Shown piece by piece: positions 15,181-23,416 of a stretch of 33,945 nt of DNA (the stretch's first letter is position 1; each line of letters begins with the position of its first letter). The stretch lies in the NCBI GenBank assembly GCA_017961585.1, contig JAGCWX010000036.1, forward strand, positions 1 through 33,945, read 5' to 3'. A program made the translations under genes and the position numbers. Below the pieces are notes generated by a model. It had not been told where the DNA came from, did no database searches, and was given only the letters and a program-made list of their open reading frames with translations. This DNA comes from Elusimicrobiaceae bacterium (GTDB taxonomy: Bacteria; Elusimicrobiota; Elusimicrobia; Elusimicrobiales; Elusimicrobiaceae).

Positions 15181-15207
15181 ATCCCCGGTTACTGCCGGGG
15201 ATTTTAA
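15181..15207 (+). terminator. Rho-independent terminator after the split-pilin pair
   Basis: ATCCCCGG (15181-15188) and CCGGGGAT (15195-15202) pair around a 6-nt loop and are followed by TTTAATT. Confidence 0.85.
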
Positions 15208-15241
15208 TTGTATAAATACTCACAACTCCTTCTAGATTTAC

Positions 15242-15247
15242 TATAAT
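15242..15247 (+). promoter_or_regulatory. -10 box of the ileS operon
   Basis: TATAAT lies 44 nt before the chosen ileS start, with a TTTGGAG ribosome binding site at 15274-15280. No T-box leader is present, because the leader is too short. Confidence 0.5.
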
Positions 15248-15291
15248 ATAGTTACCCTTAATCTATAGACTTGTTTGGAGTATTTTCTACT

Positions 15292-18111
15292 ATGGCAAAA
15301 AATAAATATTCACATACCGTTTTGTTACCCAAAACGGAATTCCCGATGCGTGCGGGTCTTGCACAAAAAGAACCTACGTTGTTAGAATTTTGGAAGTCCA
15401 TCAACCTCTACGAAGCCATGCTCAAAAAGAATGAAGACGGCAAACATTTTGTGTTGCACGATGGACCGCCTTATGCCAACGGGAAAATCCACATTGGGCA
15501 CGCTTTAGATAAAACGATTAAGGATATTATTTTAAAATCCCGCGCCATGACCGGGCACTATACGCCCTATGTGCCGGGGTGGGATTGCCATGGTCTGCCC
15601 ATTGAACAAGCTCTTTTAAAAGAACTCAAACAAGAAAAAAAGCATATCACCGATGTGCCCGCTTTCCGTCAAAAAGCGCGCGCGTTTGCTGCCAAATTTA
15701 TTGATTTGCAACGCCAAGGTTTTAAACGCTTGGGCGTGCAAGGCGATTGGGATCACCCGTATCTCACCATGGATAAACGCTACGAAGGCATTACCATTGG
15801 CGTGTTTTTGGATTTGATTGAAAAAGGGTACGTGTACAAAGGGCAAAAAACCATTACGTGGTGCCCCCATTGCGAAACCGCCCTTGCCGATGCAGAAACG
15901 GAGTACAAGGATGTTTCTTCACCGTCCATCTACTTGCGCTTTAAATTGGTGCAAGCCCCCAAAGACATTTTTGGTAAGTTAGATTACAGCAACCCCGTCA
16001 GTTTAGCGGTGTGGACCACCACCCCGTGGACCATCCCGGCCAACCAAGCCGCGGCCGTTTCCAATACGGAAGATTACGTCATCTTGCAAGACGAAAAAAC
16101 CCACGAGTATTACATCGTGGCGGAAAAACTGGCGCAAGAATTTATTAAAAATACGGGCCGCAATTGCACGCAAGTGGGTACGGTGGCCGGTAAAGATTTA
16201 GTCGGTTTGAAATACTACCACCCGTTAACGCACCGTGAAAACCCGGTCATTTGGACCGACTTTGTAACCATGGATGCCGGGGTGGGGGTCGTTCACATTG
16301 CGCCCGGCCACGGGGAAGAAGACGCCCAAGCCGGTAAACAATGGAACTTGGAAACTTTCTGCCCGGTAGACGAAAAAGGTTGCTACACAAAAGATGCCGG
16401 TGTATTTGAAGGGATGAGCGTGTTTGAAGCCAACCCCTTAATGGTTAAAAAATTGGACGAGCTGGGTGCGCTTATTAAAGAGCAGGAAATTTCGCACAGC
16501 TATCCGCATTGTTGGCGTTGCCATAACCCCATTATTTTCCGCGCAACGGAACAATGGTTTATGTCCATTGATAAAAACGGCTTGCGCGAAAAACTGATGA
16601 AGAATTTGGACCCAGTAGAATTCTTCCCGCAAGGGGGGAGAGAACGCATGCGTTCCATGATCGGCTTGCGGCCGGATTGGTGTCTTTCCCGTCAGCGTTT
16701 TTGGGGAAGCCCGGTGACGATTTTGTATTGCAAAAAGTGCGGCAAAGCGCAAATTAACGACAAGCTGTTTACGTTCATTAAAAAACGTGCGCTGGAGGAA
16801 GGGTCCGACTTTTGGTTTATTGACCCCGTGGAAAAATTGGTTCCCGAAGAATATACTTGCGAATGCGGCTGCACGGAATTTAGAAAAGAAACCGATATTT
16901 TAGACGTGTGGTTGGATTCGGGCGTGTCCTGGGCGGCGGTATTAAAAGACCGCGGGCTTGACTTCCCGGCGGATGTCTATTCCGAAGGGTCGGACCAGCA
17001 CCGCGGCTGGTTCCAAAGCTCTTATATTCCTTCTTACACGTTGGAAAATAAAGCCCCTTTCAAAACCATTTTGACACACGGTATGGTGCTGGACGGCCAA
17101 GGCAAACCCATGCACAAATCTGCCGGTAACGCGGTAGACCCGGAAGATGTAATCAACAAATACGGGGCCGATATTTTGCGGTTGTGGGTGTCTTTATCGG
17201 ACTATCAAGGGGATGTGCGTATTTCGGACGAAATTTTGCAAGGGCCCATTGATACCTACCGCAAGTTGCGCAATACGGTGCGCTATGCGTTGGGGAATTT
17301 GTCCGACTACGACCCCGCTACCCACAAAGTGCCCACCAAAGAACTGGCCGAAATGGATCAGTATATGTTGGGCCGGTTAGATGCGTTAATTCAAGAAGTG
17401 CACGCTGCGTATAACGAATTTAATTTCCGCCGGGCGATGCGCGCGCTGACGGATTTTTGTATTTTGGATTTGTCCAGCTTTATGTTGGACGCTTCCAAAG
17501 ACCGCCTCTACACGTTGGGTACCAACGCCGCCGGCCGGCGCAGTGCACAAACGGTTCTGGCCGAAATTGTGGTGGACCTGCTTCAACTGATGGCCCCGGT
17601 GCTTTCTTTCACGGCGGAAGAAGCGTGGCAAACGCTGCGCAAAACGGCCTTAGGGCGCGACTTTGCCCAAAGCATTTTCTTAACCGATATGCCGCGTAAT
17701 TCGTCGTTTATTCCGGATGTACGGTTGGAAAATAAGTGGAACGAAATCCGCCGTATCCGGGAAGGCGTACAAAAATTTTTGGAAGAAGCGCGCGAGAAAA
17801 AAATTATCGGCTCTTCGCTGGAAGCCAAAGTCATCTTTAGCACCAACGATGCTTCCACCAAAGCGTTCTTGGAAGAAACCCAAGACCTGTGGCCGGAGAT
17901 TGCGATTGTTTCTCAAGTGGAAATTAAAGACGGGAACGACCCGTTGTTTGTGGAAGTAACCCACGCCACCGGTCATAAATGTGCGCGCTGCTGGCAATGG
18001 AAAGAGGAAGTAGGTACGCTTGCCCCGCATAACGATATTTGTGCGCGTTGTGCCCGTGTGCTGGAAAAAGAAAATTTGTCCGTAGAAGATACGGAGCCGG
18101 TACATGCCTAG
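15292..18111 (+). CDS. ileS: Isoleucyl-tRNA synthetase
   Basis: IleS charges tRNA-Ile and edits misactivated valine. The 939-residue protein has the class I HIGH motif at residues 67-70, the editing-domain signature WTTTPWTIPANQAA, and GKPMHKSAGN at 604-613 in place of the textbook KMSKS. The second lysine is kept, and similar MHKS variants are, to my knowledge, found in other bacterial IleRS. The C-terminus has a four-cysteine zinc site (Cys897, 900, 917, 920). I chose the ATG at 15292 because TTTGGAG precedes it. An upstream TTG at 15271 would include that site. The last 8 bp overlap lspA, a very common gene pair. It is the first gene of a six-gene run ending at 22713. Confidence 0.97.
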   Translation: MAKNKYSHTVLLPKTEFPMRAGLAQKEPTLLEFWKSINLYEAMLKKNEDGKHFVLHDGPPYANGKIHIGHALDKTIKDIILKSRAMTGHYTPYVPGWDCHGLPIEQALLKELKQEKKHITDVPAFRQKARAFAAKFIDLQRQGFKRLGVQGDWDHPYLTMDKRYEGITIGVFLDLIEKGYVYKGQKTITWCPHCETALADAETEYKDVSSPSIYLRFKLVQAPKDIFGKLDYSNPVSLAVWTTTPWTIPANQAAAVSNTEDYVILQDEKTHEYYIVAEKLAQEFIKNTGRNCTQVGTVAGKDLVGLKYYHPLTHRENPVIWTDFVTMDAGVGVVHIAPGHGEEDAQAGKQWNLETFCPVDEKGCYTKDAGVFEGMSVFEANPLMVKKLDELGALIKEQEISHSYPHCWRCHNPIIFRATEQWFMSIDKNGLREKLMKNLDPVEFFPQGGRERMRSMIGLRPDWCLSRQRFWGSPVTILYCKKCGKAQINDKLFTFIKKRALEEGSDFWFIDPVEKLVPEEYTCECGCTEFRKETDILDVWLDSGVSWAAVLKDRGLDFPADVYSEGSDQHRGWFQSSYIPSYTLENKAPFKTILTHGMVLDGQGKPMHKSAGNAVDPEDVINKYGADILRLWVSLSDYQGDVRISDEILQGPIDTYRKLRNTVRYALGNLSDYDPATHKVPTKELAEMDQYMLGRLDALIQEVHAAYNEFNFRRAMRALTDFCILDLSSFMLDASKDRLYTLGTNAAGRRSAQTVLAEIVVDLLQLMAPVLSFTAEEAWQTLRKTALGRDFAQSIFLTDMPRNSSFIPDVRLENKWNEIRRIREGVQKFLEEAREKKIIGSSLEAKVIFSTNDASTKAFLEETQDLWPEIAIVSQVEIKDGNDPLFVEVTHATGHKCARCWQWKEEVGTLAPHNDICARCARVLEKENLSVEDTEPVHA

Positions 18112-18595
18112 TTTAAGCGCAGCCCGTGCCTGGGCTTCAACGCACCGCGGGATGTTGGTTTTGGCGGCCGTGCTTTTGTTTGTGGATCGCCTAACCAAAG
18201 TATGGGCGTTGCATACGTTAGCCAAAGAGGGCCCCGTTGTACTGGGGAAATATTTTTGGCTAAACTATGTAGAAAATACCGGCGCAGCGTTTGGGATGTT
18301 TCACAACGCCAATACGCTGTTAATTGGGGTGATGTTGCTGATCATTGGGTATATTATTTTTAGTTGGAAAGAAATTGCCCAATATGGCCCTTGGTCCCAG
18401 TGCGGAGGAATTTTGGTTTTGACCGGAGCCCTGGGAAATTTGTACGACCGCTTGACGTTGGGATTTGTGGTGGATTTTTTGGATTTTCGGGTATGGCCGG
18501 TGTTTAATGTGGCCGACTCTTGCATTACGGTAGGTGCTGTGTTGATCGGGATTTGCCTGCTGGGTGCTTTAAAACAAAAGAGGGAGGAAAAATGA
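18104..18595 (+). CDS. lspA: Lipoprotein signal peptidase (signal peptidase II)
   Basis: LspA is an inner-membrane aspartic protease that removes the signal peptide of diacylated lipoproteins just before the modified cysteine. The 163-residue product has the expected four membrane segments and the conserved blocks NTGAAFG, GALGNLYDRL, VDFLDF and FNVADSCITVG. The two catalytic aspartates are in GNLYDR and NVADS. It overlaps ileS by 8 bp and the next gene by 4 bp (ATGA). That next gene encodes a lipoprotein, a likely client. Confidence 0.97.
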   Translation: MPSLSAARAWASTHRGMLVLAAVLLFVDRLTKVWALHTLAKEGPVVLGKYFWLNYVENTGAAFGMFHNANTLLIGVMLLIIGYIIFSWKEIAQYGPWSQCGGILVLTGALGNLYDRLTLGFVVDFLDFRVWPVFNVADSCITVGAVLIGICLLGALKQKREEK

Positions 18596-19668
18596 AAAAA
18601 ATTTACGGTGTAATAGTTTTGTGCTTATGCATGGTGGCGTGTGGATCTGAAACACAATTGTTTCAACAAGCCAAGTTAGCCCAATCGCAAGGGAACTATC
18701 AAAAAGCCCTGGGCTTATACAATAAACTCATCAAGCAAAACCCGAACCACGCCGCGGCATTGACCAACCGCGCGTTGGTGTGGGAATTGATGCCCGCTAA
18801 AGACAAGGCCGAAAAAGCCAAAAACCTGGATTTTGCCGAACAAGATTATTTGCGGGCCCTGGAAATCAACCCGGAACGCCCGGAAACGTATAACAATTTG
18901 GGCGGACTTTATTTGGACCGAAATCAAAATGGGTATGCCGTGGCCTATTTGTCGGAAGCATTGTATCGGGATCCGACGTATTTTAAAGCGCGGGTAAACC
19001 GTGCGGTGGCTTACTCTAAATTGGGTCAGTTTTCGGATGCCATAGCGGATTTTAATATCGCCAGCCAGCAACGCCCGCACGATCCTTTCTTGTTATTAAA
19101 CCGCGGCTTGGCCTATATGGATGTGTACAAGTACGAAGCCGCAGCAGGCGATTTTTCCCACGCGTTGGTAAAAGACCCTAACAATGCCCGTTTGTATGTG
19201 GAGCGCGCGCGTGCTTTTATGAAAATGGGTTATCCGGCGGATGCGTATGACGATTTAACCCAGGCCATTGCGTTGCAACCGTCTTACGCGGTAGCGTATT
19301 ATTTCTTGGCGGATTTGCTTTTCCGCAACGGGGAAAAAGACGAGGCCTTGGGAACCTTGGTAAGAACCAAGGAGTTGGCCCCGCAATACGTGGCGGCTTA
19401 TGATTTGATGGGGGATATGCTGGCCATGGAAGACCCCGTGGCCGCTACCGCCAACTATTTGGTTGCTTTGAAATTGGACCCGGAACACGAAGTGAAATAT
19501 CGCTGGAAAATTGAAATGATGAAAACCGAAGAAGGCCGTTACCGGGTGATGACGCAGCGCTTTTTCCCGCAAGGGCGTGCGTATGACGTCAGCGGGCAAC
19601 CTCGTTTCCGGGCGCCGGTGAACCGCGCCGCAGGTGCAACTCCAGCCAATCAAGGAGCTACCCGTTAG
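18592..19668 (+). CDS. TPR-repeat lipoprotein
   Basis: The 358-residue protein has a lipoprotein signal peptide with the lipobox MVAC, lipidated cysteine at residue 17, so it is anchored in a membrane on the periplasmic side. Residues 25-320 hold about eight tetratricopeptide repeats, recognised by repeated patterns such as ALGLYNKLIKQNPNHAAAL and YNNLGGLYLDRNQ...A..YLSEAL. TPRs are protein-binding scaffolds, and the partner is unknown. The tail is rich in Pro, Arg and Ala. The ATG at 18592 overlaps the lspA stop and has GGGAGGAAA before it. Earlier in-frame starts would lie inside lspA. Candidate roles include envelope assembly or pilus biogenesis (PilF-like), but nothing specific supports one. 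Confidence 0.88.
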   Translation: MKKIYGVIVLCLCMVACGSETQLFQQAKLAQSQGNYQKALGLYNKLIKQNPNHAAALTNRALVWELMPAKDKAEKAKNLDFAEQDYLRALEINPERPETYNNLGGLYLDRNQNGYAVAYLSEALYRDPTYFKARVNRAVAYSKLGQFSDAIADFNIASQQRPHDPFLLLNRGLAYMDVYKYEAAAGDFSHALVKDPNNARLYVERARAFMKMGYPADAYDDLTQAIALQPSYAVAYYFLADLLFRNGEKDEALGTLVRTKELAPQYVAAYDLMGDMLAMEDPVAATANYLVALKLDPEHEVKYRWKIEMMKTEEGRYRVMTQRFFPQGRAYDVSGQPRFRAPVNRAAGATPANQGATR

Positions 19669-19677
19669 TACGTTGTT

Positions 19678-21630
19678 ATGACCCCTGCTACTGTTCCCAA
19701 TTATTATGTGCCGGCGGCGTTAAAAGTGCCGTCTCGGGCGTTTACATACCGGTTTTTCCTGTCGGTATGCTTGCTGATTTTGGTGCTGTGTTCTTTAATC
19801 TTGCAACATTCCGCCATGGGCATTTTTATTTTGGCCCTGATGGATTTGTTCTTTTGTGCGGATATTTTATTGCGTTGCGGAATCAAAGATGTGTTCCACG
19901 GGAAATTGACTTTGTCCGTTTTAATTTCCGTCAGTGCGCTGAGCGGGTTGTTATACTCGGCCTTAAATAGTTTCCATTTGGTATTGCTGCGCGGCCCGGT
20001 GACGGATTTGTACGTCTATACCATGCTGCTCATCACGTTGGCCTTGTGGGTGGAACGCCGCCTCAGCCGCGAGAAAGAAAAAACACATATCTTTATTAAA
20101 AAATTAGACGATTTTTTGCCCAAGTCGGCCCGTTTGTGTGTGGGGCGGCAATTTCGCAAAGTGTTTGCCACGGAACTACACAAAGGGGATATTGTGCTCG
20201 TCAAACCCGGCGAACGCTTACCCGCAGACGGTATTATCCGCAAAGGGAAAACCTCTATTGATGAACAGCTCATTACCGGGAACATGATGCCCACGGCCAA
20301 ACGCTTAGACAACCGTGTGTATGCCGGTACGCTTAATAAGTCAGACAATATTTACGTGGAAGTAACCGAAACGTTACCCGGTTCGGCCATTATGAGTATT
20401 ATGGGCGCTATCAAAACCGGCGAAATCCACCGGGCGGGTGTGCGCAGCTTGTTGGATGTATATGCGGCGTGGGTGCTGCCGGCCATTTTTGGGGGCGCGT
20501 TGATTATATATGTGGCGTTTTTGATTCGTCACGGGCTTTCCATTTGGGCTTCTTATTTAGGGGTGTTGCTATTTGTGCTGGCGCTATTTTGCCCGGCGGC
20601 GTTATCGTTTTCCATTATCTTCCCGGCGTTTTTTGCACGCCGCGGTGCCAAACGGCTCAAATTAAATATTCAAAACTGGCACGCGTTGGAAAAAATCACG
20701 CAAGCGCAAACCTTCTTTTTTGATAAAACCGGTACGCTTACGTATGGGGAATTGCGTGTATCGGGGGTGTACCCGGTGTCGGAAACGGCTCGCAAACCCC
20801 TCTTGGATGCCGTATGTACCGCCGAACAGTTAGTGGACGGTCCGTTTGCGGATGCGGTAAATATGTATGCCAAAGAACATAAAATTAAGCCCAAAAAAGT
20901 GCTGGCGTTTGATGTGTTGCCCGGGTTGGGTGTGCAAGCGGTTAGCAATAAAAACCAAATTTTGGCCGGTTCCATCCCGTGGTTAGCCGAACAAGGTATT
21001 TTTATCAGCCAGCAAATTACCCAACAGTGCGAAGCCGTGATTTGTGTGGCCGTAAACGGTACGTATTTGGGATATTTAACCTTGGCGGATGAATTGCGCC
21101 CCGGTGCGCAAGAAATGGTGGAGTTTTTAAAATCGCACGGGAAAGAAATTATTTTGGTTTCCGGCGATAACGAAAGCTCCGTTTCGGCCATTGCCAAAGA
21201 GGCGGGCATTGAAACGTATAACTTTTTTGTACTCCCCAAAACCAAGGCAGAAATTGTGACCAACTTGCGCGGTTTAGGGCAAAAAGTGGTGATGGTGGGG
21301 GATGGTTTTAACGATATTATTGCCCTGTTACAAGCCGATGCCGGGATGGTGTTTTCTTCCGGCAAAAACGTGTATAATAACTGGGTAGATATCATTATCA
21401 AACGGCGCGATTTGCAAGCCGTGCGGTATTTGTTTGCTATTCATACCAAGCTGCGCCGGTTAATCCGGCAGAATGTGGTGCTTTCGGTGTTGCTTAACAT
21501 GATACTGGCAGGTTGGTTGGTGTGGCAGAGTTCGTCGGGCGTGGCCCAGTGGCATTGGCCGGTGGTGGGCGCCTTGGCAGCTGTTTTAGTAGTGTGGTTA
21601 AATTCAACAAGGATGTTATATATCAAATGA
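19678..21630 (+). CDS. Divergent heavy-metal-type (P1B-like) P-type ATPase
   Basis: The 650-residue membrane protein has the phosphorylation motif DKTGTLTYGE (Asp349), GDGFNDIIALLQADAGMVF in the P domain, and several membrane segments in P1B-like order. No N-terminal metal-binding GMTCxxC domain is present. The membrane metal motif reads CPA (Cys305-Pro306-Ala307) rather than CPC, the usual HP pair of the nucleotide domain is replaced by GPF, and the actuator loop reads TGNMMP (Thr200-Gly201-Asn202) where nearly all P-type ATPases have TGE. The missing Glu normally drives dephosphorylation, so the cycle may be altered or the protein may not be a classical pump. The ion cannot be predicted. 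It starts 9 bp after the TPR gene and overlaps queF by 4 bp. Confidence 0.85.
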   Translation: MTPATVPNYYVPAALKVPSRAFTYRFFLSVCLLILVLCSLILQHSAMGIFILALMDLFFCADILLRCGIKDVFHGKLTLSVLISVSALSGLLYSALNSFHLVLLRGPVTDLYVYTMLLITLALWVERRLSREKEKTHIFIKKLDDFLPKSARLCVGRQFRKVFATELHKGDIVLVKPGERLPADGIIRKGKTSIDEQLITGNMMPTAKRLDNRVYAGTLNKSDNIYVEVTETLPGSAIMSIMGAIKTGEIHRAGVRSLLDVYAAWVLPAIFGGALIIYVAFLIRHGLSIWASYLGVLLFVLALFCPAALSFSIIFPAFFARRGAKRLKLNIQNWHALEKITQAQTFFFDKTGTLTYGELRVSGVYPVSETARKPLLDAVCTAEQLVDGPFADAVNMYAKEHKIKPKKVLAFDVLPGLGVQAVSNKNQILAGSIPWLAEQGIFISQQITQQCEAVICVAVNGTYLGYLTLADELRPGAQEMVEFLKSHGKEIILVSGDNESSVSAIAKEAGIETYNFFVLPKTKAEIVTNLRGLGQKVVMVGDGFNDIIALLQADAGMVFSSGKNVYNNWVDIIIKRRDLQAVRYLFAIHTKLRRLIRQNVVLSVLLNMILAGWLVWQSSSGVAQWHWPVVGALAAVLVVWLNSTRMLYIK

Positions 21631-22025
21631 CAAAAGAACTTGATTTTGGTTATACAGCAGATCATGCCCGCAAAAATGCGGATACGGTTCTGCCGGCTAT
21701 TGAATGCTGGCCCAACCAGTATAAGCGCGATTATATCGTAAAAATTGAATTGCCGGAGTTTACTTCCGTCTGCCCCAAAACCGGGTTGCCGGACTTTGGC
21801 ACCATTGTAATTGAATATATCCCCGATGAAAAATGTTTGGAACTTAAATCGCTGAAGTATTATTTGTTGGAATACCGCGATATGGGGATTTTTATGGAGA
21901 ACATTGCCAATAAAATTTTGGACGATGTGGTGAAGGCCTGCCAGCCCAAAAAAGCAACCGTAACGGGTACGTTTACGCCGCGCGGGGGTTTAAAATCTGT
22001 AATAGTGGCCAGCTATGAAAAATAA
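21627..22025 (+). CDS. queF: NADPH-dependent 7-cyano-7-deazaguanine reductase
   Basis: QueF reduces the nitrile of preQ0 to the amine preQ1 in the queuosine tRNA-modification pathway. The 132-residue product is the short, unimodular type. It shows FTSVCPKTGLPDFGT, containing the catalytic cysteine and aspartate, and the NADPH/substrate motif ELKSLKYYLLEYRD followed by IFMENIANKI. The start ATG overlaps the ATPase stop (ATGA). No preQ1 riboswitch is visible, as expected for an internal operon gene. Other queuosine genes are not in the window. Confidence 0.95.
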   Translation: MTKELDFGYTADHARKNADTVLPAIECWPNQYKRDYIVKIELPEFTSVCPKTGLPDFGTIVIEYIPDEKCLELKSLKYYLLEYRDMGIFMENIANKILDDVVKACQPKKATVTGTFTPRGGLKSVIVASYEK

Positions 22026-22713
22026 CATTTTGCTCATCAGTATCTTTTTGTCCGGCGCTGTTTTTGGCGGGGCCGTGATGGGAATGTGGCAAAAAACACA
22101 TACCCCGGTGTGCCCGGCCGCCCAATGCCCGCAAAAGGCCGATTTGTTATTGGCACAGCTGGAGCAAGCGGGGCTGCCGGATGATGTGCGCCTGGCCCAG
22201 GACGAAGAAACCCAACTTAAAAAATCGTCTGATATCCCGTCGCAACTTTCGCCCATTGAACTGCCGGAAGGGGTGGATTTGTCTTCCATTGGGGTGATCG
22301 CGCCCGCGCAAAAATCAACAAGCACCGTCGCGTTAAATGATCAGCAAAATACGTTGGTGCTTAACGCGCAAAAACCGGCCGAGCAAGCGGCCGACGGTTC
22401 TGCCATCACCATGATAGAAGCCCCGGTGCAAGCCAAACGCATTAAAACGCTGGATGAATATAAGGCGTTCAAACGCACCGCGCAGGGCAGCTATCCGGCG
22501 GCCGATTTTGCCAAGGAAGACGTGCTGGTGCTGGAATCCGTGAGCAACTTGCCCGATAAAGTTTTTGAAATTGTGGCCGTGGAACCGGCGGCGGATCACC
22601 TGCTGGTGGTGTACCGCGTGAACGTGTTGGGGCTGGACAAAAAAACCAACAGCCACAGTGCACAAAAAATTACCAAGAGCAAATTGCCGGTAGTACTCAA
22701 ACAAGTGCTGTAA
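22015..22713 (+). CDS. Membrane-anchored protein of unknown function
   Basis: The 232-residue protein has one N-terminal hydrophobic segment (ILLISIFLSGAVFGGAVMGM) followed by VCPAAQCPQK, with two cysteines that could form a disulphide or a small binding site. Most of it should be periplasmic. A low-complexity middle leads to a C-terminal domain (about residues 145-232) with FAKEDVLVLESV...VFEIVAVEPAADHLLVVYRV, which faintly resembles PrcB-type protease-inhibitor domains. That is only a weak resemblance. The start overlaps queF by 11 bp and no ribosome binding site is evident, so it is probably translated by coupling. It is the last gene of the ileS run, closed by the terminator at 22728. Confidence 0.7.
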   Translation: MKNNILLISIFLSGAVFGGAVMGMWQKTHTPVCPAAQCPQKADLLLAQLEQAGLPDDVRLAQDEETQLKKSSDIPSQLSPIELPEGVDLSSIGVIAPAQKSTSTVALNDQQNTLVLNAQKPAEQAADGSAITMIEAPVQAKRIKTLDEYKAFKRTAQGSYPAADFAKEDVLVLESVSNLPDKVFEIVAVEPAADHLLVVYRVNVLGLDKKTNSHSAQKITKSKLPVVLKQVL

Positions 22714-22727
22714 GAATTTGTGAATTC

Positions 22728-22760
22728 AAAAAAACCGTCCCTTTGTAGGGACGGTTTTTT
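22728..22760. terminator. Strong bidirectional terminator
   Basis: A 14-bp perfect stem (A6 CCGTCCCT and its complement) surrounds a TTGT loop with a T6 tail on the plus strand and, by symmetry, on the minus strand. It ends both the ileS operon and rnpB. Confidence 0.95.
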
Positions 22761-22766
22761 CATATA

Positions 22767-23088
22767 GGTGGCAGCTAATACCCCGGATTCTGTCGCGGAT
22801 AACCATTACTCTAAGCGGCCTACTTGGTTACGAAGGCGGGCACCTATGAACCGGCTTGGCCTTGCTCCATGCGGGGTTTACCTTGCCGCGCTTGTTACCT
22901 CGCGCGCGGTGCGCTCTTACCGCACCTTTTCACCCTTACCCTTGCGGGCGGTTTGTTTTCTGCGGCACTTTCCATCCAACGGGTTTTTAGCCCATTGTTC
23001 CACCCTTTCGGATGGCGCATTGCCCTATGGAGTCCGGAAGTTCCTCCCCCTGCGCTAGACTTAGCCGGGAGCGGTTATCTAAGCTGCC
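22767..23088 (-). ncRNA. rnpB: RNase P RNA, bacterial type A
   Basis: The RNA subunit of RNase P cuts the 5' leader from tRNA precursors. On the minus strand the conserved blocks appear in order: GAGGAACTTCCGGACTCC (23046-23029, consensus GAGGAAAGUCCGGGCUCC), AGAAAACAAACCGCCCGCAA, GGGTGAAAAGGTGCGGTAAG followed by AGC and CACCGCG, and near the 3' end ACAGAATCCGGGGTATTAG. Helix P1 closes the molecule: GGCAGCT (23088-23082) pairs with AGCTGCC (22776-22770). The length of about 320 nt is normal for a compact type A RNA. The ends are estimated from P1. A terminator follows at 22760-22728. I see no convincing promoter in the repeats upstream. Confidence 0.96.
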
Positions 23089-23416
23089 AAATTTCTTTCT
23101 AATTTTGTGCATTTCGTTGTCGCTTGGATAGGCGGATACCTCCGCGCTAACGCGCGCGTGCCGCCAGTATTCCTTCTATCCGCGCTCCTAGAACTGCGCA
23201 AAATTCGTTTGAAATTTTCAAATTTCTTTCTAATTTTGTGCATTTCGTTGTCGCTTGGATAGGCGGATACCTCCGCGCTAACGCGCGCGTGCCGCCAGTA
23301 TTCCTTCTATCCGCACTCCTAGAACTGCGCAAAATTCGTTTGAAATTTTCAAATTTCTTTCTAATTTTGTACGTTTCGTTGTCACTTGGATGGGTGACCC
23401 GTTTCGTTGTACAAAA
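23089..23416. repeat. 131-bp tandem repeat, about 2.5 copies, upstream of rnpB
   Basis: Copies begin at 23089, 23220 and 23351 (aaatttctttct...), a constant period of 131 bp. The first two are nearly identical, while the third is partial and diverged. Each full copy contains GCGGATA/TATCCGC, and across the copy junction GCGCAAAATT pairs with AATTTTGTGC, so long hairpins are possible. The repeat fills the gap between rnpB and the end of the symporter gene. Confidence 0.9.

Noticed and set aside
15271-15291. TTG start for ileS at 15271
   Set aside because: The TTTGGAG ribosome binding site would lie inside the gene. The ATG at 15292 gives the normal N-terminus.
22768-23102. Open frames of 90-96 codons on the plus strand
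   Set aside because: They are shadows of the RNase P RNA, whose conserved blocks on the other strand are unmistakable.
23147-23332. A 61-codon minus-strand open frame upstream of rnpB
   Set aside because: It lies entirely in the 131-bp tandem repeat and shows no start signals or motif.
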